Positions 1-8,938 are shown, numbered from the stretch's first letter. The stretch: DNA of 15,515 nucleotides from Clostridiales bacterium (GCA_004556985.1 SFFC01000051.1:1-15515), one strand, 5' to 3'. Translations and numbers: made by a program. Notes: generated from the sequence alone by a model not told the origin.

Positions 1-186
1 GGCATTCCGCTGCCCACGCCGACGTGGGGCAACCTGCTCAATGGCGCGAACAACTCCATCGTCATCCAGCAGTACTGGTGGCAGTGGGTGTTCCCGGCGC
101 TGATCTTCGGTATCTGCACCATCTGCATCAACCTGATCGGCGACGGCCTGCGCGATGCGCTCGACCCGAAGGCGCTTGAACGGTAA
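1..186 (+). CDS. oppC: Oligopeptide/dipeptide ABC transporter permease, C-terminal fragment
   Basis: This is the last 61 codons of an inner-membrane permease, read in frame from base 1 to a TAA at 184-186; the rest lies off the left edge. The fragment ends with a hydrophobic membrane segment (WWQWVFPALIFGICTICINL) followed by IGDGLRDALDPK, the usual ending of DppC/OppC-type permeases of peptide and nickel importers. The ATPase gene begins 18 bases further on, so this is one operon. The call as a C-type rather than B-type subunit rests on the GDGLRDALDP ending and on its place directly before the ATPase genes. The substrate cannot be told from this fragment. Confidence 0.85.
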   Translation, partial: GIPLPTPTWGNLLNGANNSIVIQQYWWQWVFPALIFGICTICINLIGDGLRDALDPKALER

Positions 187-204
187 GGAGGGGGAAGAAG
201 CTAT

Positions 205-1183
205 ATGGCACTGCTAGAAATGCGTGATTTGAAGACCTTCTTCACCACCAAGCGCGGCGTGGTCAAGGCGGTCAACGGTGTTTCCTATTCGGTCGAGCCG
301 GGCAAGACGCTCGGCGTCGTCGGCGAGAGCGGCTCGGGCAAGAGCGTTTCCGCGATGAGCATGCTCAAGCTGCTCGACGGCAACGGCTACATCGCGGGCG
401 GCAGCATCATCTTTGACGGCAAGGAGCTCACGAAGCTCTCCATCGCGGAGATGCAGAAGATCCGCGGCAACGACATTTCCGTCATCTTCCAGGAGCCGAT
501 GACGAGCCTCAACCCGGTGTTCACCGTCGAGCGCCAGGTTGCAGAGCCGTTCATCATCCACCAGGGCCTCTCCAAGGAGGAGGCCAAGAAAAAGGTCGTC
601 GAGATGCTTGCGGACGTGAAGATCCCCAACCCGGAGGTCGTCGCCAAGCAGTATCCGCATCAGCTCTCCGGCGGCATGCGCCAGAGGGTCATGATCGCGA
701 TGGCGCTGGCCTGCAAGCCGAAGCTGCTCATCGCGGACGAGCCGACCACCGCGCTCGACGTGACGATCCAGGCGCAGATCCTCAAGCTGATGAACGACCT
801 CAAGCGCGAGCACGGCACCAGCATCCTCTTCATCACGCATGACCTCGGCGTCATCGCGCAGATGGCGGATGACGTCGCCGTCATGTATTGCGGCCAGGTC
901 GTCGAGATGGCGCCGGCGCGCACGATCTTCAGCGAGAGCGAATTCTCCCATCCCTACACCGAGGGGCTGATGGTCTCCATCCCGAGGCTTGACACCCCGG
1001 CGAACACGCGGCTGGAGTCGATTCCCGGCGCTGTGCCGCATCCGCTGAACCTGCCCAAGGGCTGCAAGTTCGCCCCGCGCTGCAAGTATTGCCAGCAGCG
1101 CTGCCTCGAGGAGGAGCCGGAGCTTGTGAACGTGAGCGAGAATCAGCAGGTTCGCTGCTTCTACGCCAGAAAGGAGGAGCGCC

Positions 1184-1200
<17 letters not shown>
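205..1200 (+). CDS. oppD: Peptide ABC transporter ATP-binding protein, OppD/DppD type
   Basis: This is a cytoplasmic ATPase subunit that powers peptide uptake as a heterodimer with the next gene product. It has 331 residues, the normal family length. Visible motifs in order are Walker A GESGSGKS (40-47), Q-loop Gln96, signature LSGGMRQR (154-161), Walker B LLIADEP (174-180), D-loop near ALD and switch His212. The C-terminal oligopeptide/dipeptide transporter domain carries a Cys cluster (C287, C293, C296, C300, C318); in DppD-type ATPases such cysteines hold a [4Fe-4S] cluster, so one is inferred here. The ATG follows an AAGGAGGGGGA ribosome binding site at 185-195. The 3' end overlaps oppF by 17 nt. 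It could equally be named dppD, since the substrate is unknown. Confidence 0.95.
1171..1186 (+). promoter_or_regulatory. Ribosome binding site fixing a GTG start for the OppF-like gene
   Basis: AAGGAGG at 1171-1177 lies inside the end of the OppD-like gene, six bases before a GTG at 1184-1186. No in-frame ATG gives a better start, and the reading frame from this GTG enters the family N-terminal strand within a few residues. The arrangement implies translational coupling of the two ATPase genes. Confidence 0.8.
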
Positions 1201-2749
<1,549 letters not shown>

Positions 2750-2786
2750 GCCGAAAACGACATGACGCCGGCTGCAGGAGTGACGA

Positions 2787-2829
2787 AATGCTGCAAACTC
2801 CGGTGCCTTGAGACCGGGTCAGCAGCATT
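2787..2829 (+). repeat. Interrupted inverted repeat (hairpin) after the peptide transporter operon
   Basis: Outer arms AATGCTGC (2787-2794) and GCAGCATT (2822-2829) are perfect complements. Nested inside are CCGGT (2800-2804) and ACCGG (2813-2817) around an 8-base loop. It lies 37 bases after the OppF-like stop and 28 before the next start. No run of T follows, so it is not a classical intrinsic terminator. It may be an mRNA 3'-end stabiliser or processing site, or a weak attenuator for the small gene that follows. Confidence 0.55.
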
Positions 2830-2857
2830 GGCTTAGCGGAGAAAAGGAGGGAACGCC

Positions 2858-3076
2858 ATGCGGCTTCCGTTTCACGGGCGCTACGAGCGCTTTCGCGAGC
2901 TCGAGAGGGAGAAGCGCGAGGCGATGCCCCTGGGCAGGGATGAAACGCCGCCCATCGACGTGATGGAGAAGGGCGACCTGGCCGCCATGCTCATCGCTGC
3001 GCTGATCACGATCGTGCCCGTCTGCCTGCTGGTGCTGGCTGTGCTGGCGCTGGCCGGATACTTTTTCATCGTATAA
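2858..3076 (+). CDS. Small single-pass membrane protein of unknown function
   Basis: This 72-residue protein is not one I recognise. The first 40 residues are charged and cytosolic in character (ERFRELEREKREAMPLGRD, then PPIDVMEKGD). They are followed by one long hydrophobic segment (about 42-70: AAMLIAALITIVPVCLLVLAVLALAG) that reaches almost to the C terminus. There is no cleavable signal, so a tail-anchored orientation with the N terminus inside is likely. An AGGAGG ribosome binding site at 2845-2850 precedes the ATG by 7 bases, and a strong terminator follows 7 bases after the stop. These signals support a real gene. It may be co-transcribed with the transporter, since no clear promoter is seen in the 108-base gap. 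Confidence 0.75.
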   Translation: MRLPFHGRYERFRELEREKREAMPLGRDETPPIDVMEKGDLAAMLIAALITIVPVCLLVLAVLALAGYFFIV

Positions 3077-3083
3077 ACACAGG

Positions 3084-3123
3084 GAGCGCCGCAGGAAAAA
3101 GCCTGCGGCGCTCGCCGATTTTT
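3084..3123 (+). terminator. Strong intrinsic terminator, possibly bidirectional
   Basis: A perfect 12-bp stem GAGCGCCGCAGG (3084-3095) / CCTGCGGCGCTC (3102-3113) with a 6-base AAAAAG loop is followed by GCCGA and five T (3119-3123). It ends the + strand transcript of the small membrane protein gene. The convergent decarboxylase-family gene ends at 3179 on the other strand. Read from that side the same stem is followed by a weaker T-containing tract (CCTGTGTTTAT), so it may serve both directions. Confidence 0.85.
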
Positions 3124-3178
3124 GGAAAAGAAATCCAACGGACATGCCGGTGGAGGTTCGTTGCGCTGTGAAGCCGCT

Positions 3179-4516
3179 TTACGCCCGGACGACCGACACG
3201 GCCTCAATGCCGCAGCGGCGGAACACCTCGACCGCCTCCCGCGTGATGACCTCGCCCGAGACAGCGACGGGGATCGCCGGCGGGCAGGCAACGGTCGGCG
3301 CGCCGCAAATGCGCCCCAAAGCGTCCTGCGCGGGGAGCAGCTCCTGCGGGGCGAGCAGCGCCCGGCGGATGGAGCAGGCGCGCGGGGCGCGCACGACGGG
3401 CAGCAGCACGCGCTCGCGCGGGCGTCCGGCCTCGCCCACGGCGCGCAGCACGCGGTCAAAATCGGCCTCGTCGTTCTCCGGCGTCGCCATGAGGACGAGC
3501 GCGTCCTCGTCGGCGTATTCGCATTCGACGCCGCCCGCGCGCAGCCTCTGCGCGAGCTGCGTGCCTGTCAGGCCGCCGGAGGCCGCGTCGAGCGTCACAC
3601 GGAGCGGGTCGGAGGGCAGCGTCCGCCAGCTCAGATCGTGCAAGGCGGCGCGCAGCGCGTCAAGCCGCGCGGCCGTTTCGGCGATGCGCTGGGGATAGGC
3701 CCCCGCGAGCGCGGCGTTGCAAAGGTCGAGCGAGGCGAGCGTCAGGTAGGAGGGGCTGGTCGAGCCGAAGAGCGCCATCGCCTGCTTGGCCTGCTGCGCC
3801 ATGACCGCGGGCGCGCGGCGCGCGATGTGCAGATAGGCGCCGCCGGTCAGCACGGGGAGCGTCTTGTGCGCCGAATCGCAGCAGATGTCCGCGCCCAGGT
3901 CGAGCGGATGGCGCGAGGGGGAAAGAAAGCGCAGATAGGCGCCGTGCGCGTTGTCGACGGCCAGCAGCGTGCCGTGCGCGTGGCAGACCTGCGCCAGCGC
4001 GGAGAGACCGGCCTCGCTGCCCAGGTAATCCGGGCTGGTGACGTAGACGGCGGCGGGCGGCTCAGGCATCGCGCCCAGCGCGCGCGCCAGCGCATCCGGC
4101 GTGATGGGGCAGGAGCACAGCGAAGCGCTGCCCGCCTCGGGCCAGAGCCACTGTACGTCGATATCCAGCAGCGCCGCCGCGTAGACAAAGGCCTTGTGCA
4201 CGTTGCGCGCGGCAAGTACGACGGGCCGGCCGCTTTGAGGGCGGGCGAGCAGGCAGAGCTGCAACATCGCGCGGATGCATTGGCTGGAGCCCTCCGTGCT
4301 GTACAAGGTGCGCTGGCTTGAAAAGAGGGAGGCGGCATTCGCCTCGCTCTGCGCGAGGATGCCGTCCGCCTCGTAGAGCGCGTCCGCCCCGGCGATCTCC
4401 GTGATGTCAAGAGCCTCGCAGCCTAAAGATGCCCGGCCTTTGTGACCGGGCATGTGCAGCCGCGCCGTGCCGGAGGCGGCATAGCGCCTCACGAAATCCG
4501 CGACGGGCGTGTTCAT
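3179..4516 (-). CDS. Orn/Lys/Arg decarboxylase-family PLP-dependent enzyme
   Basis: This is a cytoplasmic fold-type I PLP enzyme of 445 residues, similar to the short Firmicutes amino-acid decarboxylases (SpeA/YaaO type). It would convert arginine, lysine or ornithine to the diamine or agmatine. The family opening HMPGHKGR is at 21-28, followed by a TEGSS substrate/PLP loop (74-78), AVDNAHG with Asp188 contacting the PLP ring nitrogen, and SAHKTL with Lys218 as Schiff-base lysine. The C-terminal PPAIPVAVSGEVIT matches the family's conserved end, so the protein is complete. I chose the ATG at 4516 because a GAAGGAG site lies just before it and similarity begins there. An open frame upstream to 4858 only shadows scfB. 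The ATG overlaps the scfB stop as ATGA, indicating coupling. Substrate specificity is not readable. Confidence 0.88.
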   Translation of the reverse strand: MNTPVADFVRRYAASGTARLHMPGHKGRASLGCEALDITEIAGADALYEADGILAQSEANAASLFSSQRTLYSTEGSSQCIRAMLQLCLLARPQSGRPVVLAARNVHKAFVYAAALLDIDVQWLWPEAGSASLCSCPITPDALARALGAMPEPPAAVYVTSPDYLGSEAGLSALAQVCHAHGTLLAVDNAHGAYLRFLSPSRHPLDLGADICCDSAHKTLPVLTGGAYLHIARRAPAVMAQQAKQAMALFGSTSPSYLTLASLDLCNAALAGAYPQRIAETAARLDALRAALHDLSWRTLPSDPLRVTLDAASGGLTGTQLAQRLRAGGVECEYADEDALVLMATPENDEADFDRVLRAVGEAGRPRERVLLPVVRAPRACSIRRALLAPQELLPAQDALGRICGAPTVACPPAIPVAVSGEVITREAVEVFRRCGIEAVSVVRA

Positions 4517-5904
4517 TTCGTCTTCTCCTTCATGGCGTCCTCGGCGACCTTGATCATGATCGCGCATTCGATGCGCTTGCGGAAGAGCTCGCAGCCCGGC
4601 TCGTAGACGCCGCGGATGGAGCCCGTCGCATGGTAGGCGTTCGCCGCGCAGCCGCCGGAGCAGTAGAGCTTCGCCCAGCAGTCCCTGCACTCGGGGCGGG
4701 CATAGGCGTTGCAGGCGCGGAACTCCTCGCGCAGGGCGGTGTTGGTGACGCCGTCCCAGATGTTGCCGAGCTTGTAGGCCTCCTCGCCGACGAACTGATG
4801 ACAGGGGTAGAGGTCGCCCCAGGGCGTCACGGCCATGTATTCCGTGCCGGAGCCGCATCCGGAGATGCGCTTGTAGATGCAGGGGCCGCCGGTCAGGTCG
4901 ATCATGTAATGGTAGAACGTGAAGGGCCGGCCCTCCTGCTCGCGGCGCAGCATCTCCTCGGCGAGCAGCTCGTATTGATCCTTGACGATTTCGATATCCT
5001 GCGGCGTCAGCGCGGCAGGATCGGCGCCGTCGCAGACGACCGGCTCCATGCTCAGCTCGGTGAAGCCCATGTCCGCCATGTGGAAGATGTCGTTGGTGAA
5101 ATCCGGGTTGGCATGGGTGAACGTGCCGCGCATGTAGTAGTTCTTTCCGCCGCGCGCCGCAACGAGCGCCTTGAATTTGGGCACGATGCGGTCGTAGCTG
5201 CCGTTGCCGGCGTAGTCGACACGCAGGCGGTCGTGCACCTCCTTGCGCCCGTCCAGGCTGAGCACGACGTTGCTCATCTCGCGGTTGGCGAAATCGATCA
5301 CGTCGTCGTCGATCAGCATGCCGTTGGTCGTGAGCGTGAAGCGGAAGTGCTTGTGATGCGCCTCCTCCTGCGTGCGGGCATACTGCACGAGCTGCTTGAC
5401 GACGTCCCAGTTCATCAGCGGCTCGCCGCCGAAGAAGTCGACCTCGAGGTTGCGGCGCGTGCCGGAATGCTCGATGAGGAAGTCGAGCGCGCGCTTGCCG
5501 ACCTCAAAGCTCATCAGCGCGCGGTCGCCGTGATACTTGCCCTGGCTGGCGAAGCAGTAGGCGCAGTTGAGGTTGCAGGTGTGCGCGACGTGAAGGCAGA
5601 GCGCCTTGACGACGTCGCCGGAGCGCTCCTTGAGCGTGCCAGCCATCGGCGCGAACGTGTCCGGCGTAAAGAGCTTGCCCATCTCCTTGAGGCGCGCGAC
5701 GTCGCCGATGCAGGCGCGCAGGTCCTCCTCGGTCACATCCGGGCGGTCGCCGTATTTAAGAAGCATCTGCCGGACGATGTCGTCCTCGGGCGTCGTTTCA
5801 AACAGCGCGATGATGTCGTAGGCGACCTCGTCCACGGAATGCACCGAGCCGGAGCAGGTATCCAGCACGATGTTGTAGCCGCCAAGCTGATATTGATGAA
5901 CCAT
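4513..5904 (-). CDS. scfB: SCIFF peptide radical SAM maturase (thioether-forming)
   Basis: This is a radical SAM/SPASM enzyme that crosslinks the Cys-rich SCIFF peptide through thioether bonds; the products are classed as ranthipeptides. The protein has 463 residues, typical of the family. The N-terminal 90 residues (MVHQYQLGGYNIVLDTCSGS...) form the peptide-recognition region. The radical SAM cluster motif is C110-x3-C114-x2-C117, with FFGGEPLMNW at 158-166. The SPASM/twitch part contains C342, C350, C368, C406, C409, C415, C419 and C438, enough for two auxiliary iron-sulfur clusters. The start at 5904 is supported by TGGAGGT four bases upstream and by family similarity starting at MVHQYQL. 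An in-frame start at 5958 lies inside a terminator-like hairpin region and lacks such a site. It lies downstream of scfA and overlaps the PLP enzyme gene by 4 nt. Confidence 0.95.
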   Translation of the reverse strand: MVHQYQLGGYNIVLDTCSGSVHSVDEVAYDIIALFETTPEDDIVRQMLLKYGDRPDVTEEDLRACIGDVARLKEMGKLFTPDTFAPMAGTLKERSGDVVKALCLHVAHTCNLNCAYCFASQGKYHGDRALMSFEVGKRALDFLIEHSGTRRNLEVDFFGGEPLMNWDVVKQLVQYARTQEEAHHKHFRFTLTTNGMLIDDDVIDFANREMSNVVLSLDGRKEVHDRLRVDYAGNGSYDRIVPKFKALVAARGGKNYYMRGTFTHANPDFTNDIFHMADMGFTELSMEPVVCDGADPAALTPQDIEIVKDQYELLAEEMLRREQEGRPFTFYHYMIDLTGGPCIYKRISGCGSGTEYMAVTPWGDLYPCHQFVGEEAYKLGNIWDGVTNTALREEFRACNAYARPECRDCWAKLYCSGGCAANAYHATGSIRGVYEPGCELFRKRIECAIMIKVAEDAMKEKTK

Positions 5905-5958
5905 AGTACCTCCAGACCGGCGATGCGCCGGGGAAAATGCAGTTGAGATCAAGGACAT

Positions 5959-5990
5959 AAAAAGTGCCGCCCGCAGGCGGCAGCTTTTTT
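5959..5990 (-). terminator. Hairpin with T-tracts between scfA and scfB (attenuating terminator)
   Basis: A 7-bp stem TGCCGCC (5965-5971) / GGCGGCA (5976-5982) with a CGCA loop is flanked by AAAAAG and a CTTTTTT tract, so in either direction it reads as stem plus U-run. On the minus strand the stem is followed by CTTTTTAT. It sits after the peptide gene and before its maturase, where partial read-through would make far more peptide mRNA than enzyme mRNA. No separate promoter for scfB is evident between it and the gene. Confidence 0.75.
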
Positions 5991-6055
5991 CTTTGAAAGC
6001 TTCACAGGCCCGCAGGGCCGGCCGGAGGGCTTTCGGGATGTCGTCGGAATGCCGC

Positions 6056-6202
6056 TTACTTGTCGGCGTTCTCGCACTGCTGATTGGCCACGCCGCAGCT
6101 GGTCTTGCAGGCAGACTGGCAGGAGGTCTGGCACTCGCCGCAGCCGCCGTTCTTCGCGCTCTCGCACATGTTGCGGGTCTCGAGCGTCTTGATTCTTTCC
6201 AT
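6056..6202 (-). CDS. scfA: SCIFF precursor peptide (six cysteines in forty-five; ranthipeptide)
   Basis: This 48-residue ribosomally made precursor is modified by the neighbouring radical SAM enzyme. The leader is MERIKTLETRN and the core is GCGECQTSCQSACKTSC. The six family cysteines are C21, C24, C28, C32, C36 and C43. Two oddities are seen directly: an additional Cys13, and Gly37 straight after C36, where the usual SCIFF pattern as I recall it has Thr (the crosslink acceptor described for the Clostridium thermocellum peptide). I chose the ATG at 6202 because GGGAG sits 8 bases upstream and the family begins MxxIKTL. An earlier in-frame ATG at 6298 lies before the predicted transcription start. 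The function of mature SCIFF in the cell remains poorly defined. Confidence 0.95.
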   Translation of the reverse strand: MERIKTLETRNMCESAKNGGCGECQTSCQSACKTSCGVANQQCENADK

Positions 6203-6282
6203 AACCCTATCTCCCATTCTAGTCAGATTGGATCTCTGCCCGGGGCGCGGCAGGCGCGCACAGGGCCCGATAATCAAGAAGA

Positions 6283-6311
6283 AGTATAGCACAGCCATAC
6301 GCCCAAGTCAA
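6283..6311 (-). promoter_or_regulatory. Sigma-A-type promoter of the SCIFF operon
   Basis: On the minus strand, TTGACT (-35, 6306-6311) and TATACT (-10, 6283-6288) are separated by exactly 17 bases, with TGTG just before the -10. Transcription would begin near 6276, leaving a leader of about 74 nt before scfA. The promoter lies only 25 bases after the sensor kinase stop, so the SCIFF unit is independently transcribed. Confidence 0.85.
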
Positions 6312-6335
6312 GCGATACGCGGCGAAAAGGGCGGA

Positions 6336-8204
6336 TCAGGCCCGGGCGGCGTGCAGCGTGAAGCGGAAGGCAGAGCCCTTGCCGGGCTCGCTCTCCACGG
6401 TCATCTCCTCGCCCAGCTGCTTCATGATCTCGTAGGCGATCGCCAGGCCCAGGCCGGTGCCCTTGCTGTGATGCGCCTTGTCGACCTTGTAGAAGCGGTC
6501 GAAGACATGCGGCAGATCCTCCGGCCCGATGCCGATGCCCGTGTCGCGCACGGTCACCAGGACGACCTCGCCGGAGGCGGCGGCGCTCAGCGTGACCGTG
6601 CCGCCCTCGGGCGTGTACTTGAAGGCGTTGTCCAGCAGCGCGACGAGCGTCTGCTGCGTCCTGTCCGGATTGCCCAGCACGTCGGGCAGCGCGTCCTGAA
6701 CGTCGTAGACGAAGGTCTGCTGATAGTCCTCCGCGTAGGCGGAGTAGGTGTCGCGGACGGCCTCAAGCACGCCGCGCGGATTGAAGACGCTGCGCTCGAG
6801 CGAGGCTGTGCCGCTCTGCAGGCGGGAGAGCTCGAGCATATCGCTGACCAGGCGGGAAAGGCGCATCGTCTCGCGCAGGACGACGTTGTAGGTCTGCTGG
6901 CGCTGCTCCTCGGTCCTGATGAGGCCGTCGCGCAGCGGCTCCATCAGCGCGCGCATCGCCGTCAGCGGCGTGCGCAGCTCGTGGGAGACGTTGGCGACGT
7001 AGTCGCGGCGCGTCTGCTCCAGGCGCTCGGCGCTGGTGACATCGGAGACGATGCCGACGCAGCCGGTGATTTGCCCCTGCGCGTCCGTCAGCGGCGAGAG
7101 CGAGATGGAGAGCGCCGTGCCGCCCTGCCAGATGGTGCGCCGCAGGCTCTGGCCGCCGGAGAGCGCCTCGTCAAACATTGAGAAGACGTCCGGCGCGGCG
7201 GCGCGCACGTCCTGCTGCGTGCTGTCCAGGCCGAGCAGGTCGTGCACAGCGGGGTTGAGCAGCGTGGTCGTACCCTGCGCGTCAACGGCGATGATGCCCT
7301 CCGAGAGGCCGTTGATCAGGCTCTGCAGGCGGTTTCGCTCCATCTGCAGGGAGGAGATCGTCGCGCCGAGCTCCGAGGAGAGGAAGTTGAGCGCGCGGCC
7401 CAGCTCGCCGAATTCGTCGGGGCGTTGGTCGTCCGCGCGCACGGTCAGGTCGCCGCCAGCCATCGTGAGCGCGACGGAGCGCATCCGCGCGAGCGGGCGG
7501 GAGAGCCGCGAGGCGAAGAAGAGCACGATGGGCAGCAGCAGCAGCACGACCAGCAGCAGCGAAAACATAATCGCGTTGGAGAGCGCCTGCATGCCGCTCA
7601 TGACCTCGGTCATGGTCTGCGCCATGAAGACAGCGCCGACCACCTCGCCAAAGAGCGCGATGGGCACGGCGACGGCGACGACACTGCCGCTGATGACCTC
7701 CTCGGAGGAGGAGGCGCTGTCCTCCTCTGAGCCGGCGATGCTGTCGAGCACGCCGGAGGAGGAAGAGGCCTTGTCCGACGTCTCCGCAGGCGGGTTGAGA
7801 TCCTCCGGCGGGCCGATGTGCGTCGCGATCCCGCCGGAGAGCACGGTGGGCAGCATGGTCTGCGCCAGCGCGGTCGGCAGGCGGCCGACGCGGCGGCCGG
7901 AGGCCTGCTGCGTGCGGATGAGCGTGTCGCCCTGCGCGTCGACGACCCAGACGGTCGCCTCCCACTGGGAGGTGCTGCGCCCGATCAGCGGGACGAGAAA
8001 GGCCGTGGAGATTTCGCCGCGCAGCGTGCTCTCGATGTAGCCGGAGATGATCTGTCCCTTGGGGATCAGGTCGTCAATCTTGTTCTGCGCGAAGATGCGC
8101 GGGGAGAGCGTGTTGTAGATGACCATGATGAGCACGGCGAAGAGCAGCACCGTGCCGTAGGCCAGCATCAGCGTGCGCCGCAGGAGCGTGCTGCGCGGCT
8201 TCAT
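6336..8204 (-). CDS. Sensor histidine kinase with extracytoplasmic, HAMP, PAS, HisKA and HATPase domains
   Basis: This 622-residue membrane kinase autophosphorylates and passes phosphate to the regulator encoded just upstream. The order is TM1 (about 12-30), an extracytoplasmic sensor (31-208), TM2 (about 211-231), HAMP (232-284), PAS (290-395), HisKA with phospho-acceptor His408 in SHELRTPL, and HATPase with N-box LLDNAFKYTPE (523-533), G1 DTGIGI (554-559) and G2 GTGLGLAI (582-589). This is the PhoR/WalK-like layout. The outside domain contains a Ser/Glu/Asp-rich stretch (about 143-174) that looks like a flexible linker. The ATG overlaps the regulator's stop as ATGA. All catalytic motifs are intact; the signal sensed is unknown. 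Confidence 0.93.
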   Translation of the reverse strand: MKPRSTLLRRTLMLAYGTVLLFAVLIMVIYNTLSPRIFAQNKIDDLIPKGQIISGYIESTLRGEISTAFLVPLIGRSTSQWEATVWVVDAQGDTLIRTQQASGRRVGRLPTALAQTMLPTVLSGGIATHIGPPEDLNPPAETSDKASSSSGVLDSIAGSEEDSASSSEEVISGSVVAVAVPIALFGEVVGAVFMAQTMTEVMSGMQALSNAIMFSLLLVVLLLLPIVLFFASRLSRPLARMRSVALTMAGGDLTVRADDQRPDEFGELGRALNFLSSELGATISSLQMERNRLQSLINGLSEGIIAVDAQGTTTLLNPAVHDLLGLDSTQQDVRAAAPDVFSMFDEALSGGQSLRRTIWQGGTALSISLSPLTDAQGQITGCVGIVSDVTSAERLEQTRRDYVANVSHELRTPLTAMRALMEPLRDGLIRTEEQRQQTYNVVLRETMRLSRLVSDMLELSRLQSGTASLERSVFNPRGVLEAVRDTYSAYAEDYQQTFVYDVQDALPDVLGNPDRTQQTLVALLDNAFKYTPEGGTVTLSAAASGEVVLVTVRDTGIGIGPEDLPHVFDRFYKVDKAHHSKGTGLGLAIAYEIMKQLGEEMTVESEPGKGSAFRFTLHAARA

Positions 8205-8911
8205 GCGTTCGCCTCGAACTTGTAGCCGACGCCGTAGACGGTGATGATGTCCCAGGCCTTGCCCATCTCCTCGCAGGCGAGCTTCTGGCGCAGGCGCTTG
8301 ATGTGCGTGTCGACGGTGCGCGTATCGCCGAAGAAGTCGTAGCCCCAGATGCGCGAGAGGATCTGCTCCCTGTCAAACACGCGGCCCGGATGGCTGGCCA
8401 GCAGGTAGAGCAGCTCGACCTCGCGCGGCGTGCAGGCAATGCTCTGCCCGGCGAGCTTGACGCTGTATCGCTCGGGCTGAATCTCGAGCGTGCCGTAGGT
8501 GAGCGTCGTCAGCTGCTCCTCGTGCGCCTCCTGCGAGGCGGAGGAGGTGCGCCGCAGCACGGCCTTGATGCGCGAGACGACCTCGCGCGGGGAGAAGGGC
8601 TTGACGATGTAGTCGTCCGCGCCCATCTCCAGGCCGAGGATGCGGTCGATCTCCTCGCCGCGGGCCGTCAGCATGATGATGGGCAGCTGGCTCTCGCGGC
8701 GGACGGTCTGGCAGACCTCCATGCCCGTCATGCCGGGCATCATCTGATCCAGGAGCATGAGGTCATAGTGCTCCTTGTGAATCATCTCCAGCGCCTGCTT
8801 GCCGTCGTAGGCGGAGTCGTGGAGAAATTCCTCGTTGTCCAGATACAGGGAAAGCGACTGATGGACGATGGCGTCATCGTCGCAGATCAGAATGCGTGCG
8901 TTTTTGCTCAT
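8201..8911 (-). CDS. OmpR/PhoB-family response regulator
   Basis: This 236-residue cytoplasmic transcription factor has a receiver domain (about 5-121) with the acidic triad D11-D13, phospho-acceptor Asp55 (LLDQMMPG), Thr82 and Lys104. A linker (122-134) leads to a C-terminal winged helix (136-233) with the recognition-helix region TRTVDTHIKRLRQKL. It is the partner of the kinase whose gene it overlaps by 4 nt. The start is supported by GAGGTG at 8919-8924, seven bases upstream. PhoB/PhoP or resistance-type regulators are all possible; target genes cannot be read from the sequence. Confidence 0.94.
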   Translation of the reverse strand: MSKNARILICDDDAIVHQSLSLYLDNEEFLHDSAYDGKQALEMIHKEHYDLMLLDQMMPGMTGMEVCQTVRRESQLPIIMLTARGEEIDRILGLEMGADDYIVKPFSPREVVSRIKAVLRRTSSASQEAHEEQLTTLTYGTLEIQPERYSVKLAGQSIACTPREVELLYLLASHPGRVFDREQILSRIWGYDFFGDTRTVDTHIKRLRQKLACEEMGKAWDIITVYGVGYKFEANA

Positions 8912-8922
8912 GCGCGTTCACC

Positions 8923-8938
8923 TCGATCGATCAGTATA
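8923..8938 (-). promoter_or_regulatory. Possible -10 element and TCGATCGA palindrome before the two-component genes
   Basis: TATACT on the minus strand (8933-8938) resembles a good -10, but no convincing -35 lies 16-18 bases upstream, as the 17-bp position reads ACAATC. The 8-bp palindrome TCGATCGA (8923-8930) would fall at the transcription start. A weak core promoter would fit activator-dependent autoregulation. The implied leader would be only about 15 nt. Confidence 0.4.

Noticed and set aside
3122..4321. A 399-codon + strand frame opposite the decarboxylase-family gene
   Set aside because: It is a shadow of the PLP enzyme, without a ribosome binding site, and its start lies just after the T-tract of a terminator.
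4517..4858. N-terminal extension of the decarboxylase-family protein to a start at 4858
   Set aside because: It lies wholly inside scfB in another frame and shows no family similarity. The ATG at 4516 has a ribosome binding site and begins the conserved part.
6203..6298. Longer SCIFF precursor starting at 6298 (MAVLYFFLIIG...), which looks like a signal peptide
   Set aside because: The predicted -10 element (6283-6288) lies inside it, so the transcript would start after this ATG. The family peptide begins at MERIKTL with GGGAG before it.
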